Part shown: positions 36,253 through 44,669 of the stretch, piece by piece
Position numbering within the stretch: position 1 is the stretch's first letter
How the letters are laid out: every line of letters starts with the position of its first letter
Assembly: GCA_958295905.1 (NCBI GenBank)
Contig: OY282382.1
Span: 3,000,001-3,064,000, forward strand
DNA: 64,000 nucleotides
From: an uncultured Vicinamibacterales bacterium
GTDB taxonomy: Bacteria; Acidobacteriota; Vicinamibacteria; Vicinamibacterales; UBA8438
Direction: 5' to 3'
Position numbers and translations under genes: made by a program
The notes under the pieces: generated by a model
Told to the model about the DNA's origin: nothing
Databases searched by the model: none
What the model saw: only the letters and a program-made list of their open reading frames with translations

Positions 36253-36301
36253 CCCGCTTCTCCCTGTGGATGCTCGATCTCGATGCGGTTTCGCACGTCG
36301 A

Positions 36302-37042
36302 TCAGTTCCTGATCTCGAGGCCGGCCATGAGGACGGTACCGTCGACGATGAGCCGCTTCGTCGGTTCGGCCGTGCCCCCGCGCGTCTTGTCCTCGACCCC
36401 GCCCATGATCGGAATGACCTTGACCTCGAGCGCCCAGGTGTCCGGGATGCGGATCTCGACGCTGCCCCACATCGCGAAAGCGTGCACGACGGCCTCGTCG
36501 CCGGCGATGTCCGCCTCCGTCAGATCGAGCTCGACGCCGCCCATGAGCGCCGTCGCCGACCCGCCGCGGAAATCGGCGGTGTGAATCCGCCGCTCGACCC
36601 CGCCGAGGAAGGCGAAACAGGTCTCGGCGCCGCCGGCGCCTTCGGCCGGGGGTCGGGCATCCGATCGGGACCGCGTCAACATCATCAAGCCGAACACGAT
36701 CAGCAGCAGCGGCCAGAGCCGCCAGACGTCGACCGCGAGCACGTCCAGGCTGTTCAGCAGCAGCACGCCTCCCACGCCCGCGAGCACCGTGCCGTTGACG
36801 GCGGTGCCGCGATCCCGCGCCTCGAACAGGCGCCTGACGCCGAACCCGATGAGGAGCACCGGCCAGAACCGCAGGATCTGCCCGCTCTCCACCAGATCCA
36901 GGTTGTCGAGCAGCAGCACGACCCCGATGGCCGCGATCACCAGCCCCGGAAAGTGCAGCCCGGCCCGGCCGCGGCGTTCCCGGAGGCGCGGGCCGGGCCC
37001 GCCCCGTGCGGCTTCGTCGTTTCTCGTCAATCGCTGTGTCAA
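36302..37042 (-). CDS. LiaF-like membrane protein with four TM helices and toastrack domain, TTG start
   Basis: A 246-residue inner-membrane protein. Two helix pairs (FPGLVIAAIGVVLLLDNLDL, FWPVLLIGFGVRRLF; TVLAGVGGVLLLNSLDVLAV, LWPLLLIVFGLMML) are followed by the beta-repeat domain (FLGGVERRIHTADFRGGSAT, ALMGGVELDLTEADI, MWGSVEIRIPDTWALEV, GTVLMAGLEIRN). This is the complete YvqF/LiaF architecture. TTG at 37042 is chosen because AGGAGG lies 8 bases upstream; no ATG fits. First gene of the operon LiaF-like, short LiaF-like, kinase, regulator, which probably responds to cell-envelope stress. Confidence 0.83.
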   Translation of the reverse strand: MTQRLTRNDEAARGGPGPRLRERRGRAGLHFPGLVIAAIGVVLLLDNLDLVESGQILRFWPVLLIGFGVRRLFEARDRGTAVNGTVLAGVGGVLLLNSLDVLAVDVWRLWPLLLIVFGLMMLTRSRSDARPPAEGAGGAETCFAFLGGVERRIHTADFRGGSATALMGGVELDLTEADIAGDEAVVHAFAMWGSVEIRIPDTWALEVKVIPIMGGVEDKTRGGTAEPTKRLIVDGTVLMAGLEIRN

Positions 37043-37211
37043 CCCTTCCACCTCCTCTGATGATCCGTTCTCATTCGACCCTACGGGAGGGGTTCGGCCG
37101 GCGCAACCGCCATTCGGTGAACGGCGGATCCGGACCGGTGAACGGCCCACGCGCCGGCCTTGAGCGACCCGGGGTCGGCAGATGCCCTGCCGCGAATCGG
37201 CGGGCCGGGGG

Positions 37212-37385
37212 CAGGACCATCCCACGCTCCGCCACCGCCGTGCGCAGGCGGAATCGTGGCGGGTCCTGGGGCTCCGGACGAGCGGAATCGTGGGGCTCAC
37301 GCGGCACCGGCCGGTCGACAAGACGGTGGCGACCCCGCGAATCGGGGGGCGAGCCGTCACGCGCAGTCAGCGTGGGAGGCGCCTG
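37212..37385 (-). mobile_element. MITE-like element, family 1, copy E (inverted orientation)
   Basis: Reads CAGGACCATCCCACGCT on the left and AGCGTGGGAGGCGCCTG on the right, the reverse of other copies. GGCCGGGGG is present on both sides (37203-37211 and 37386-37394), a 9-bp target-site duplication. The internal sequence is the reverse complement of copies A-D. Confidence 0.87.
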
Positions 37386-37439
37386 GGCCGGGGGGGGAAC
37401 GATGGATGCGATTGTGAATGCTTGCTATGCTGCCCCCTG

Positions 37440-37557
37440 GGCGGACCACGGTTCCGCTCGACGGACGGGCTCGTCGCGCGCGTGCGCCGGGCGGCTGGCG
37501 GGATCGCCGAATCACGAGGAACTCCCGAGCGGGCTCGTCGCGCGCGTGCGCCGGGAG
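37440..37557. repeat. Degenerate duplication of CTCGTCGCGCGCGTGCGCCGGG
   Basis: GGGCTCGTCGCGCGCGTGCG occurs near 37469 and 37530, about 61 bp apart, next to the larger 97-bp tandem repeat. Confidence 0.5.
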
Positions 37558-37752
37558 GCGGCGGCTCTCGGCGTCCGTGTGCTCGCGTTCATCGGTCGGC
37601 CGTAGCAGGACGCGGTCATGCGGGCCGATGAGGGCGGCGCCGAAGCCGTTCCGGGCGGCGGCTCTCGGCGTCCGTGTGCTCGCGTTCATCGGTCGGCCGT
37701 AGCAGGACGCGGTCATGCGGGCCGATGAGGGCGGCGCCGAAGCCGTTCCGTG
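37558..37752. repeat. 97-bp perfect tandem duplication
   Basis: Two units (37561-37654 and 37658-37751) are nearly identical, including GCGGCTCTCGGCGTCCGTGT and GGCGGCGCCGAAGCCGTTCC. On the minus strand each unit reads NGFGAALIGPHDRVLLRPTD, which looks like the N-terminal strand of a NUDIX-type protein, but no full domain follows. It is probably an amplified gene fragment. Confidence 0.75.
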
Positions 37753-37904
37753 TGATCCCGTCCGGCGGCCGATCGCATCCGGCAATCGCGGTCGGCCGCC
37801 CGCGCCCGCTCGGCATTGATGGATGATGCCGGGCGGCGTTCGATTCGCCGCGATCGCCGAGGCGGGCCGCAACGTGCCGATACAGGCGAGGGGGAGACAG
37901 GACC

Positions 37905-39689
37905 ATGGCGCAGCCGAGACTCGTATCCGTCGGCGTTCTCGCCAGTCTGGCGTGGCTGGCATGCTCGTTTCCGGCGACGGCCGGCCAACCGCAGGAGTTC
38001 GTGCCCATCACGGACGAGATGCTCCGCGACCCGGACCCCGCGGACTGGCTGATGGCGTACCGCACCTACGATTTCCAGGCCTTCAGCCCGCTCGACGAGA
38101 TCACGCGCGAGAACGTCGGCCGGCTCCGCCTCGCCTGGATGCGCGCGATGGACGAGGGGGACCAGGAGATCCGGCCCCTCGTCCACGACGGGGTGATGTA
38201 CATCGCCCACCCCGGCGCCGACCGTCTCCAGGCGCTCGACGCCACCACCGGCGACCTGATCTGGGACTTCGAGCGCGAGCTGCCGGCCGACCTGCGCCAG
38301 TATGCGCAGCTCGGAGCCCGCACGCGCAACCTCGCGCTCTACGGCAACCACGTCTATCACCTGACCCAGGACGCCCACATCATCGCCGTCGACGCCCGCA
38401 CCGGCGAGCTCGCCTGGGAGTCGCAGACGGCGGACTACCGCGACGGCATCACCCACTCGTCGGGCGCGGTGATCATCAACGGCATGGTGGTCAGCGGGCG
38501 GACGTGCAGCCCCGGCAGCCTCGAGGCCCGCTGCTTCGTCGCGGCCCACGACGCCGGCACCGGCGCCGAGCGCTGGCGGACCTACACCGCGGCCGGCGCC
38601 GACGATCCCGGCGGCGGCACCTGGGGCGCGCTGCCCACCGCCCGCCGCGTCCACGTCTCGCCGTGGGGCGTGCCGGGCAGCTACGACCCCGAGCTGAACC
38701 GGGTGTTCTGGGGCGTCGCGGTGCCGCTGCCCTATACCCGCCTCGTCCGCCGCGGGACCTGGGACGTCGGCGACACCACGCCGTGCGAGCTGTACTCGAA
38801 CTCGACCCTGGCGATGAACGCCGACACCGGCGCCATCGACTGGCACTACCAGTACCTCCCGTGCGACGACTGGGACCAGGACTTCGTGCAGGAGCGCACC
38901 CTCATCGACACGGTGGTCGACCCCGACCCCGACGCGGTGCGCTGGATCAACCCGAAGCTGGCCGGCGTCGCCGAGGAGCGCAAGGTCGTGGTGGTCCTCG
39001 GCGAGCCCGGCGGCCTGTTCGTCAACGACCGCGAGACCGGCGAGTTCCTCTGGGCCGACCCGCTTCCGTTCGACAGCACCGAGCGGTTCGTCATCTCGGA
39101 CGTCGACGTGGAGACCGGCGCGGTCACCATCAACATGGACCTCGTGGCGCGCGAGCCCGGCGACCAGTTCATCATCTGCGGCCACAACGTGAAGGGCTGG
39201 TGGTCGTGGTCGTACAGCCCGGTGACCGGGATGCTCTACATCCCGTTCAACCGCTCCTGCCTGAACCAGACCCTCAATCCCCGGACCGTCTCGGGCACCG
39301 GCCCCCGGTTCTCGATTCCCGACCCCGACATCGGGCCCGACGGCGACCTCACCGAGGTGCGGGCCATCGACATCTCCACCGGCCGCGAGGTCTGGCGCTA
39401 CAGCCAGCGGGCGCCGAATGCCGGCACGACCCTCGCCACCGCCGGCAACGTCGTCTTCTTCGGCGACTCGAACCGGCGTTTCCGGGCCTTCGACGCCGAG
39501 ACCGGCGACGTCCTCTGGGAAACGATCCTGGGCAGCCAGATCAGCGGCTACCCGGTGACCTACGCGGCCGGCGGCCGGCAGTACGTGACGGTGCCCGTCG
39601 GCGGCGTCGGCAACCGGCTGCGCACCTACGCGCCGGAGCTCGAGGCCCCCACCGGGAGCAACATGCTCGTGACGTTCACCTTGCCGTGA
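37905..39689 (+). CDS. PQQ-dependent alcohol dehydrogenase-like quinoprotein (third paralogue)
   Basis: A 594-residue exported quinoprotein, signal peptide ending near PATAG. It belongs to the methanol/ethanol-dehydrogenase branch rather than the glucose-dehydrogenase branch: WLMAYRTYDFQAFSPLDEIT at the start, LPCDDWDQDFVQER as active-site Asp segment, and blades such as LQALDATTGDLIWDFERELP and FRAFDAETGDVLWETILGSQ. No heme site, so a separate cytochrome must take the electrons. It ends NMLVTFTLP; decayed copies of this end lie at 44681 and 44758. GGGGAGACAGGACC precedes the ATG. Confidence 0.9.
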   Translation: MAQPRLVSVGVLASLAWLACSFPATAGQPQEFVPITDEMLRDPDPADWLMAYRTYDFQAFSPLDEITRENVGRLRLAWMRAMDEGDQEIRPLVHDGVMYIAHPGADRLQALDATTGDLIWDFERELPADLRQYAQLGARTRNLALYGNHVYHLTQDAHIIAVDARTGELAWESQTADYRDGITHSSGAVIINGMVVSGRTCSPGSLEARCFVAAHDAGTGAERWRTYTAAGADDPGGGTWGALPTARRVHVSPWGVPGSYDPELNRVFWGVAVPLPYTRLVRRGTWDVGDTTPCELYSNSTLAMNADTGAIDWHYQYLPCDDWDQDFVQERTLIDTVVDPDPDAVRWINPKLAGVAEERKVVVVLGEPGGLFVNDRETGEFLWADPLPFDSTERFVISDVDVETGAVTINMDLVAREPGDQFIICGHNVKGWWSWSYSPVTGMLYIPFNRSCLNQTLNPRTVSGTGPRFSIPDPDIGPDGDLTEVRAIDISTGREVWRYSQRAPNAGTTLATAGNVVFFGDSNRRFRAFDAETGDVLWETILGSQISGYPVTYAAGGRQYVTVPVGGVGNRLRTYAPELEAPTGSNMLVTFTLP

Positions 39690-39705
39690 GCGACAGGACA
39701 TTCGT

Positions 39706-39748
39706 CGTCCCGCCGGACCGTCAACCAAGGCGGCGGCCCGGCGGGACG
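39706..39748 (+). terminator. 11-bp stem-loop after the third PQQ gene
   Basis: CGTCCCGCCGG pairs perfectly with CCGGCGGGACG across a 21-base loop, 17 bp after the stop codon. The spacer that follows, to 39949, shows no gene. Confidence 0.5.
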
Positions 39749-39949
39749 AGGCCATCCGCCGCGGGCGGGGTCGCGTCATTGAACGGAGACCATCGGAATG
39801 GGAGCCACGCACGCGGAGGCGGCCGAGTGAGGGATGAATCGAGGTGACTCGACCTGCGTACTACGCGCACAGCACGCCGGGGGATCGACAACGGTGGCAG
39901 CGACGCTGTCGGCGGCGAGGGAGACTTCCGGGCGGCGGCGCGGCCCGGC

Positions 39950-39955
39950 TATACT
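39950..39955 (+). promoter_or_regulatory. TATACT -10 box upstream of the GlcG/HbpS-like gene
   Basis: TATACT in the context CGGCTATACTGAGG, 68 bp before the ATG at 40023. It resembles the TATACT at 59363. Confidence 0.45.
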
Positions 39956-40022
39956 GAGGGCCTCGATACCGATCCGGACACCGCGGATCTCCATTCACAC
40001 TCACTGCTGGAGGAACGTCATC

Positions 40023-40508
40023 ATGCGTGCGCACCGTTGTCTCACCGCCCCCTGCCTCGCCCTCGCGCTGGCCGCCGCTCCCGCCGCCGCCCAGGTCGAG
40101 GACCGGCCCATGCTCACCAGCGCCGCCGCCATGACCATGGTCCACGGCTGCCTGACCAAGGCGGCGGAAGAAGGGTGGCGCATGCACATCGCCATCATGG
40201 ACAACCACGGCAACCTGAAGGCGTACCACCGGATGGACGACGCCCAGCTGCTGTCGCACGACGTGGCGATGGCCAAGGCCCGTAGCTCGTCCACGAGCCC
40301 GCGGTCGACGCGGCAGTGGGGCGAGATGGCCTTCGGCAACGGCGTCTCCGCCGCCGCCTTCGTCCCCGGCCTCAACTACTTCGAGGGCGGGCTGCCCATC
40401 ATGACCGCCGACGGCGGGCACGTCGGCGGCATCGGGGTCAGCGGCGACACCGGCGCCAACGACGCCATCTGCGCCCAGGCCGGCATCGACGCCGCCGGCC
40501 TGAACTGA
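40023..40508 (+). CDS. Exported GlcG/HbpS family protein
   Basis: A 161-residue protein with signal peptide (CLTAPCLALALAAAPAAAQV). The GlcG/HbpS (DUF336) pattern follows: MTMVHGCLTKAAEEGWRMHI, IMDNHGNLKAYHRMDDAQLL, VAMAKARSS, GGLPIMTADGGHVGGIGVSG and a final AQAGIDAA. Relatives bind heme or degradation products and form octamers; some are linked to alcohol or glycolate metabolism. The gene stands between a quinoprotein and an esterase gene. GGAGGAACGTCATC precedes the ATG. Confidence 0.87.
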   Translation: MRAHRCLTAPCLALALAAAPAAAQVEDRPMLTSAAAMTMVHGCLTKAAEEGWRMHIAIMDNHGNLKAYHRMDDAQLLSHDVAMAKARSSSTSPRSTRQWGEMAFGNGVSAAAFVPGLNYFEGGLPIMTADGGHVGGIGVSGDTGANDAICAQAGIDAAGLN

Positions 40509-40635
40509 TCGAGCCGCGCCGCCGGCGACCGGGCGATTCCCGCACGGTCGCCGGCGGGCCGGGCCGGCCGGCGGCGGACGGATGCCGGGTCGACACCGGG
40601 GGCGCGCCCGCGCCGAATGCAGGAAGGCAACTGCC

Positions 40636-41610
40636 ATGCAGAAGCGACAAGCGTGGATTGGCGGTCTCGCCGCGGCGGCCTTGGCAGGCGCGGCCGCAGC
40701 GGCCGCAGCGCCCGCGGCGGCGCAGGCGCCGGACGTGGCCGCGAAGTTCGTCCAGGTGGCGAGCAGCTACCGGTTGACGCCCAACGTCACCTACCTGCGC
40801 GCGGGCGGCGTGGACCTCAAGCTGGACGTCTACCGGGCGCCCGGCGCGGGCCCGAGCCCGACCCTGCTCTACATCCACGGCGGCGGATGGACCAACGGCA
40901 GCAAGGAGAGCTCCGCCCTGACCTTCCTGCCCTGGCTGGAGATGGGCTGGCACGTCGTCAACGCCGAGTACCGCATGGCCGACGACGCCCACGCCCCGGC
41001 CGCCGTCGAGGACTGCCGCTGCGCCCTCCGCTGGATCTACCGGAACGCGGCGCAGTACGGCTTCGACCTCGACCGCATCGTCGTGAGCGGCAACTCCGCC
41101 GGCGGGCACCTCGCGCTCACCACCGGCATGCTGCCGGCCTCGGCCGGGCTCGACCGCCAGTGCCCCGGCGACCGCCGCCGGACCTGGACGACGGGCGCAA
41201 CATCCACGGTCGAACTGGAGGTGGCGGCGATCGTCAACTGGTACGGCATCACCGACGTGGTGGATCTGATGCATGGCCCGCCGGGCACGTCGGGGAACTT
41301 CACCGAGGCGTGGCTCGGAAGCCGCGTGGACCGCGGCGAAGTCGCGGCCCGGGTGTCGCCCCTGACCTGGGTGCGGCCGGGCCTGCCCCCGGTGCTGACC
41401 ATCCACGGCGACGCCGACAGCATCGTGCCGCACGCCCACGCCGTCCGCCTGCACGAGGCCCTCGACGGGGCCGGGGCGCCGAACCGGCTGCTAACCATCG
41501 AAGGCGGCGGCCACGGCGGCTTCAGCCTCGCAGAGAATCTGCGCATCTACGCGACCATCCGGTCGTTCCTGCAGGCGCATGGCCTCGGCCCCGCGCCTTC
41601 CGGCGACTGA
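40636..41610 (+). CDS. Exported alpha/beta hydrolase (HSL-like esterase)
   Basis: A 324-residue exported hydrolase, signal peptide ending near PAAAQA. IHGGGWTNGS is the oxyanion-hole motif of the HSL/carboxylesterase group. GNSAGGHLAL (around residue 155) holds the nucleophile Ser; LTIHGDADSIVPHAHA the acid Asp; GGGHGGFS the catalytic His. It should cleave short-chain esters in the periplasm. AGGAAGGCAACTGCC precedes the ATG. A GGCCGGCGCGCGCCGGCC palindrome lies between its stop and the ATPase gene 26 bp downstream and may end its transcript. Confidence 0.9.
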   Translation: MQKRQAWIGGLAAAALAGAAAAAAAPAAAQAPDVAAKFVQVASSYRLTPNVTYLRAGGVDLKLDVYRAPGAGPSPTLLYIHGGGWTNGSKESSALTFLPWLEMGWHVVNAEYRMADDAHAPAAVEDCRCALRWIYRNAAQYGFDLDRIVVSGNSAGGHLALTTGMLPASAGLDRQCPGDRRRTWTTGATSTVELEVAAIVNWYGITDVVDLMHGPPGTSGNFTEAWLGSRVDRGEVAARVSPLTWVRPGLPPVLTIHGDADSIVPHAHAVRLHEALDGAGAPNRLLTIEGGGHGGFSLAENLRIYATIRSFLQAHGLGPAPSGD

Positions 41611-41636
41611 CCGGCCGGCGCGCGCCGGCCCCTGGC

Positions 41637-42773
41637 ATGAAGCTCCTGACCCTGCGCGCCCGGTCGTACCGCAGCCTGCGCGACGCCGACATCGCGCTGA
41701 ACGATCTCGACGTGTTCATCGGCGCCAACGCGTCCGGGAAGAGCACCGTTCTCGACGCGCTCCGTTTCCTGCACGAAGGCGTCCGGGCGCGCGACTTCCG
41801 GACGCCCGCCTTCTCGCGCGGTGGCATCCTCCACATGGCCTGGAAGGGCGAAGAGGCGAATCGCATCGAGTTGACCGTGCGGCTGGAACACGACGCGCGG
41901 CGGTACGAGTGGTCCCTGCGGCTGGTCAGAAGCGGCAAGTACGACTTCTACGTCGAGGAGCACGTCGACGATCTGCGGGACGGCTCTCCGCCCATCCGCC
42001 TGCTCGACGCCAGCCGCGGCGAAGGCTGGTGGTGGTCCGGCGAAGACGGGAAAGTGGCCCTGCAGCAGGACCCGACCGCGTGCGCCCTCGCCGCGGCGGC
42101 CGCTGATGTATCGTTCCCGGCGCGGGAAGCCGCGCAGTTCATCGGGCGCTGGGGATTCTTCGACCCGAACCCGTTCCTGCTCCGCCGCGACTGGACCGGA
42201 CTGGAATCGGGCCGCTTCGACCACTATGGCCGGAACCTCGGCGAAACGCTCCACGCGCTCGACAGGTCTGCGCCTGACGCCCTGAAACGGATCGTGGACG
42301 CGACCCGGGCCGTCGTCGGCCTCCCGTCGAACATCAAGCCCCGGGAGTCGGAAGAAGGCCGCTTCTATTTCGTGCAGGAAGAACCTGGACTGCGATATCC
42401 CGTGCACCAGATGGGGATCTCCAGCGGCACGTTACGCATGCTGGCGCTGATGACCGCGCTCTTCGCAGAGCCCGACGCCAACCTGATCGGCATCGAGGAA
42501 CCCGAGAACTACGTGCATCCCGCCGCCCTGGCCGCTTTCGTGAACCATCTGCTGAACGCGCAGGACCGCATCCAGTTCGTGGTGACCACGCATTCTCCCC
42601 TGCTGCTCGATTTCCTCGACCGGCCCGACGCCGTCCGCGTCGTGCGCCACGACCACGGACAAGGCACGACCGTCGTGGTCGCCAAGGATCCGGACGGCGT
42701 GCGAAAAGCCCTCGATGAGTCGGGCTTCGGTCTCGGCGAGTTCCATCAAACCACGGGATTCGGGAGTGCCTGA
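41637..42773 (+). CDS. ABC/SMC-like AAA ATPase (OLD / PARIS-AriA-like), putative defence gene
   Basis: A 378-residue cytosolic ATPase. Walker A GANASGKST lies at residues about 29-37 after LKLLTLRARSYRSLRD-type strands; an ABC-signature-like SSGTLRM, Walker B NLIGIEEPENYVHP and H-loop VVTTHSPLL follow. This is the AAA_15/AAA_21 class found in OLD, RecF-like and abortive-infection systems. The gene overlaps the DUF4276 gene and both form a two-gene cassette next to other mobile or decayed genes. In PARIS a similar ATPase holds and releases a Toprim nuclease; the same logic is plausible here but unproven. Confidence 0.85.
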   Translation: MKLLTLRARSYRSLRDADIALNDLDVFIGANASGKSTVLDALRFLHEGVRARDFRTPAFSRGGILHMAWKGEEANRIELTVRLEHDARRYEWSLRLVRSGKYDFYVEEHVDDLRDGSPPIRLLDASRGEGWWWSGEDGKVALQQDPTACALAAAAADVSFPAREAAQFIGRWGFFDPNPFLLRRDWTGLESGRFDHYGRNLGETLHALDRSAPDALKRIVDATRAVVGLPSNIKPRESEEGRFYFVQEEPGLRYPVHQMGISSGTLRMLALMTALFAEPDANLIGIEEPENYVHPAALAAFVNHLLNAQDRIQFVVTTHSPLLLDFLDRPDAVRVVRHDHGQGTTVVVAKDPDGVRKALDESGFGLGEFHQTTGFGSA

Positions 42774-43359
42774 CGCATCGAAGCGCGTCATCGTCATCGC
42801 TTCCGGCGAAACCGAAAGACGCGCCCTGCCGCATCTGGTTCGATGCCTGCGCGGCCGCGGAATCGTCGTGGACGACGTGCGCATCCCGCCGAGCAACCGG
42901 CCGCTCACCCCCGATATGGCGACAAACCTCATCAAGGCAACGTGGTACGAAACCTCCGACGCCCAACCCGACAAGTTCGTCGTAGTAGTGGATACCGACC
43001 GAAAAGAGCCGAATGACGTCCTGCAGCCGTTCCGGGAACGACTACCGGCACAGGTACACGGCGTCACGGCGGACGTCCTGTGCGCATACGCGCAGGAACA
43101 TCTCGAAGCGTGGTATTTCGCCGACGCCGACAACCTCAGACCCCACGTCGGCCGGAATCTCGGAAGTGTGGACACGTCAAAACCCGACGGCATCCAGAAT
43201 CCAAAATCGCATTTGAAGAATATCCTGGGAGATCGCGTCTATACGGCGCGTGTTTCAGAAGAGATCGCCCGCCGGCTCGATGCGGGGACGATCGCGCAGC
43301 GCAGTCCCAGCTTCAAGGGATTCCTGGACGCGGTCGCGAATGGCTCCGGAGGCGGGTAG
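42766..43359 (+). CDS. DUF4276 / RloB-like Toprim-type protein, partner of the ATPase
   Basis: A 197-residue protein. Toprim-like residues are visible: GETE near residue 16 (SKRVIVIASGETERR, catalytic Glu), VVVVDTDRKEPND near residue 75 (DxD) and AYAQEHLEAWYFAD with the conserved E/W pair. The rest (KSHLKNIL, SEEIARRLD, RSPSFKGFLDAV) is typical of DUF4276. GTG at 42766 gives the domain an immediate start and an 8-bp overlap with the ATPase gene; ATG at 42715 is an alternative with a 17-residue extension. It is probably the nuclease effector of the pair. Codon use is less GC-biased than in neighbours, a hint of transfer. Confidence 0.83.
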   Translation: MPDASKRVIVIASGETERRALPHLVRCLRGRGIVVDDVRIPPSNRPLTPDMATNLIKATWYETSDAQPDKFVVVVDTDRKEPNDVLQPFRERLPAQVHGVTADVLCAYAQEHLEAWYFADADNLRPHVGRNLGSVDTSKPDGIQNPKSHLKNILGDRVYTARVSEEIARRLDAGTIAQRSPSFKGFLDAVANGSGGG

Positions 43360-43361
43360 TG

Positions 43362-43610
43362 GTGACGGGCGACCGGCACGACAGCGCGTTCCTCGGCCTG
43401 CCGCGCGCCGACGACGGCCGCCCCGTCGACGTCACCTTCAACTCCGGCTACACGCTGGTCGCCGCCGGCGCGCAGTTCCGCGTGCGCGCCGGACTGACGC
43501 TGTTCCTGCAGGTGGGCAACCTGACGGACACGGTCTACGACCACGCGCTCGGGTACCCCGGCCTGCCGCGCGCGTTCGCGGCCGGAGGACGCTTCGACAT
43601 CGGAGGCTGA
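43362..43610 (+). pseudogene. C-terminal remnant of a TonB-dependent receptor
   Basis: Directly after the DUF4276 stop, a frame without its own proper start encodes FNSGYTLVAAGAQFRVRAGL, TLFLQVGNLTDTVYDHALGY and RAFAAGGRFDIGG, the last two barrel strands of a TonB-dependent receptor (NLTD-x-Y motif, terminal aromatic strand). A complete receptor would need over 600 more residues. The junction at about 43360 suggests the ATPase/DUF4276 cassette replaced or interrupted the receptor gene. Confidence 0.65.
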
Positions 43611-43896
43611 GCGCGCGCCAGCGTGGTCACGCGCCGCCACGGTGCGTCTGGGCTCGCGGCCTCCCCACCCACGAGCCGCCCTGCATCTTGCTGACTCCTC
43701 CCTGGACAAGGGGTCGGTTTTCACTGTCGCCAGGGGGTCGGTTTTCACTGTCGCCGGACACGCGGGACGCGCGGTCGGACGCGCCTGACAGCGGGTGTGA
43801 GGTTGCCCCGATTCCGCGGACAGGTTAACGCTTTCGGGGTTCACATCGCAGCGTGTCCCTGTTTGATGTGGTTTCCGTGTGAATAATTGAATCTCC
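43611..43896. other. Spacer with a 23-bp tandem duplication
   Basis: GGGTCGGTTTTCACTGTCGCC occurs at 43711 and 43734. An AT-richer patch (GTGTGAATAATTGAATCTCC) lies near 43878. No gene is seen. The AT-rich patch borders the truncation point of the DUF262 gene. Confidence 0.45.
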
Positions 43897-44187
43897 TCAA
43901 ATGCGTGTGGGTAGGGGCGGTGCCAGGAGGCAAATGGTGGCCAACCGCTGCTGGCCGTCGATGACGAAGAACTCGCGGTCACTCTGCGGCTGCACGACCA
44001 GGGCCCCCAGGTAATGACGGCCGTCGGGCTCGCCGCGCAGTTCGACGATGTCGTTCCAGAGGTCTTCCCATTCCTGCTGGGTCCAAGCGTAGTCGCGCTG
44101 ATAGGTTGGGACACGATAAGTCTTGCCGTTGCCGATCAGCTCCAGGAAGCTGGTCGTTTTCGTATCGAGAAAATGGGCTCGGCTCAT
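43897..44187 (-). pseudogene. Truncated DUF262 (GmrSD-like) gene, N-terminal fragment
   Basis: Encodes 96 residues starting MSRAHFLDTKTTSFLELIGN, then YRVPTYQRDYAWTQQEWEDL and REFFVIDGQQRLATICLL, the DUF262 ParB-like motifs including DGQQR. Full proteins are 500-700 residues; here the frame breaks after about 88 residues and ends in unrelated codons. DUF262 proteins are part of GmrSD-type restriction of modified DNA and BREX-linked enzymes. Its ATG overlaps the stop of the HicB-like gene by ATGA. Confidence 0.75.
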
Positions 44188-44510
44188 GAGTCGCGGCGAC
44201 CTTCCCTGCGTCCCGACCGGGCAGCCGGCAAGAACGAGCGCGCGTAGCGCCCGCCGACGCCCTGGAGACGATGGAGCCGGGCCGCTATGGCCAACGATAC
44301 CGTGACGCGCCATGGCGCTCGCCGCGTCAGAAAACGCCCGCGTTCCTCCGCTGGCAACTCGGCGGCACGTTCCACGTGCATGTCGATGCAGGTCTGGAGC
44401 GACGCCACGACCGCCGGAAGAGATTCGCCGTCCACGGCGATGTCGAGATCCAGGCAGATGGCGTGCCACCGTTGGCCGCGTCTGTAGGCATGGCAGCGCA
44501 ACACGGTCAT
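44184..44510 (-). CDS. HicB-like / DUF1902-type small protein
   Basis: A 108-residue protein. MTVLRCHAYRRGQRWHAICL, DLDIAVDGESLPAVVASLQT and CIDMHVERAAELPAEE give the HicB-type beta-beta-beta-alpha order. The C-terminal 30 residues are Arg-rich. It overlaps the DUF262 fragment by 4 bp and was probably cotranscribed with it. No HicA neighbour is seen. It may be a regulator or a remnant. Confidence 0.55.
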   Translation of the reverse strand: MTVLRCHAYRRGQRWHAICLDLDIAVDGESLPAVVASLQTCIDMHVERAAELPAEERGRFLTRRAPWRVTVSLAIAARLHRLQGVGGRYARSFLPAARSGRREGRRDS

Positions 44511-44669
44511 GTCGGCGCCGCGGGCCGCCGGGCGGCGCCCCGCCATCGGCAGACTGCCTAACACACTCGTGCTTCCAGCGGCGGGGGAGATGCGGGCGCA
44601 CGGTCGAGCCGGTGTCCTGCGACACGATGACGCTTTCGGCCGCGCGCGGGATTCTCGGGGTGCGCCGAC

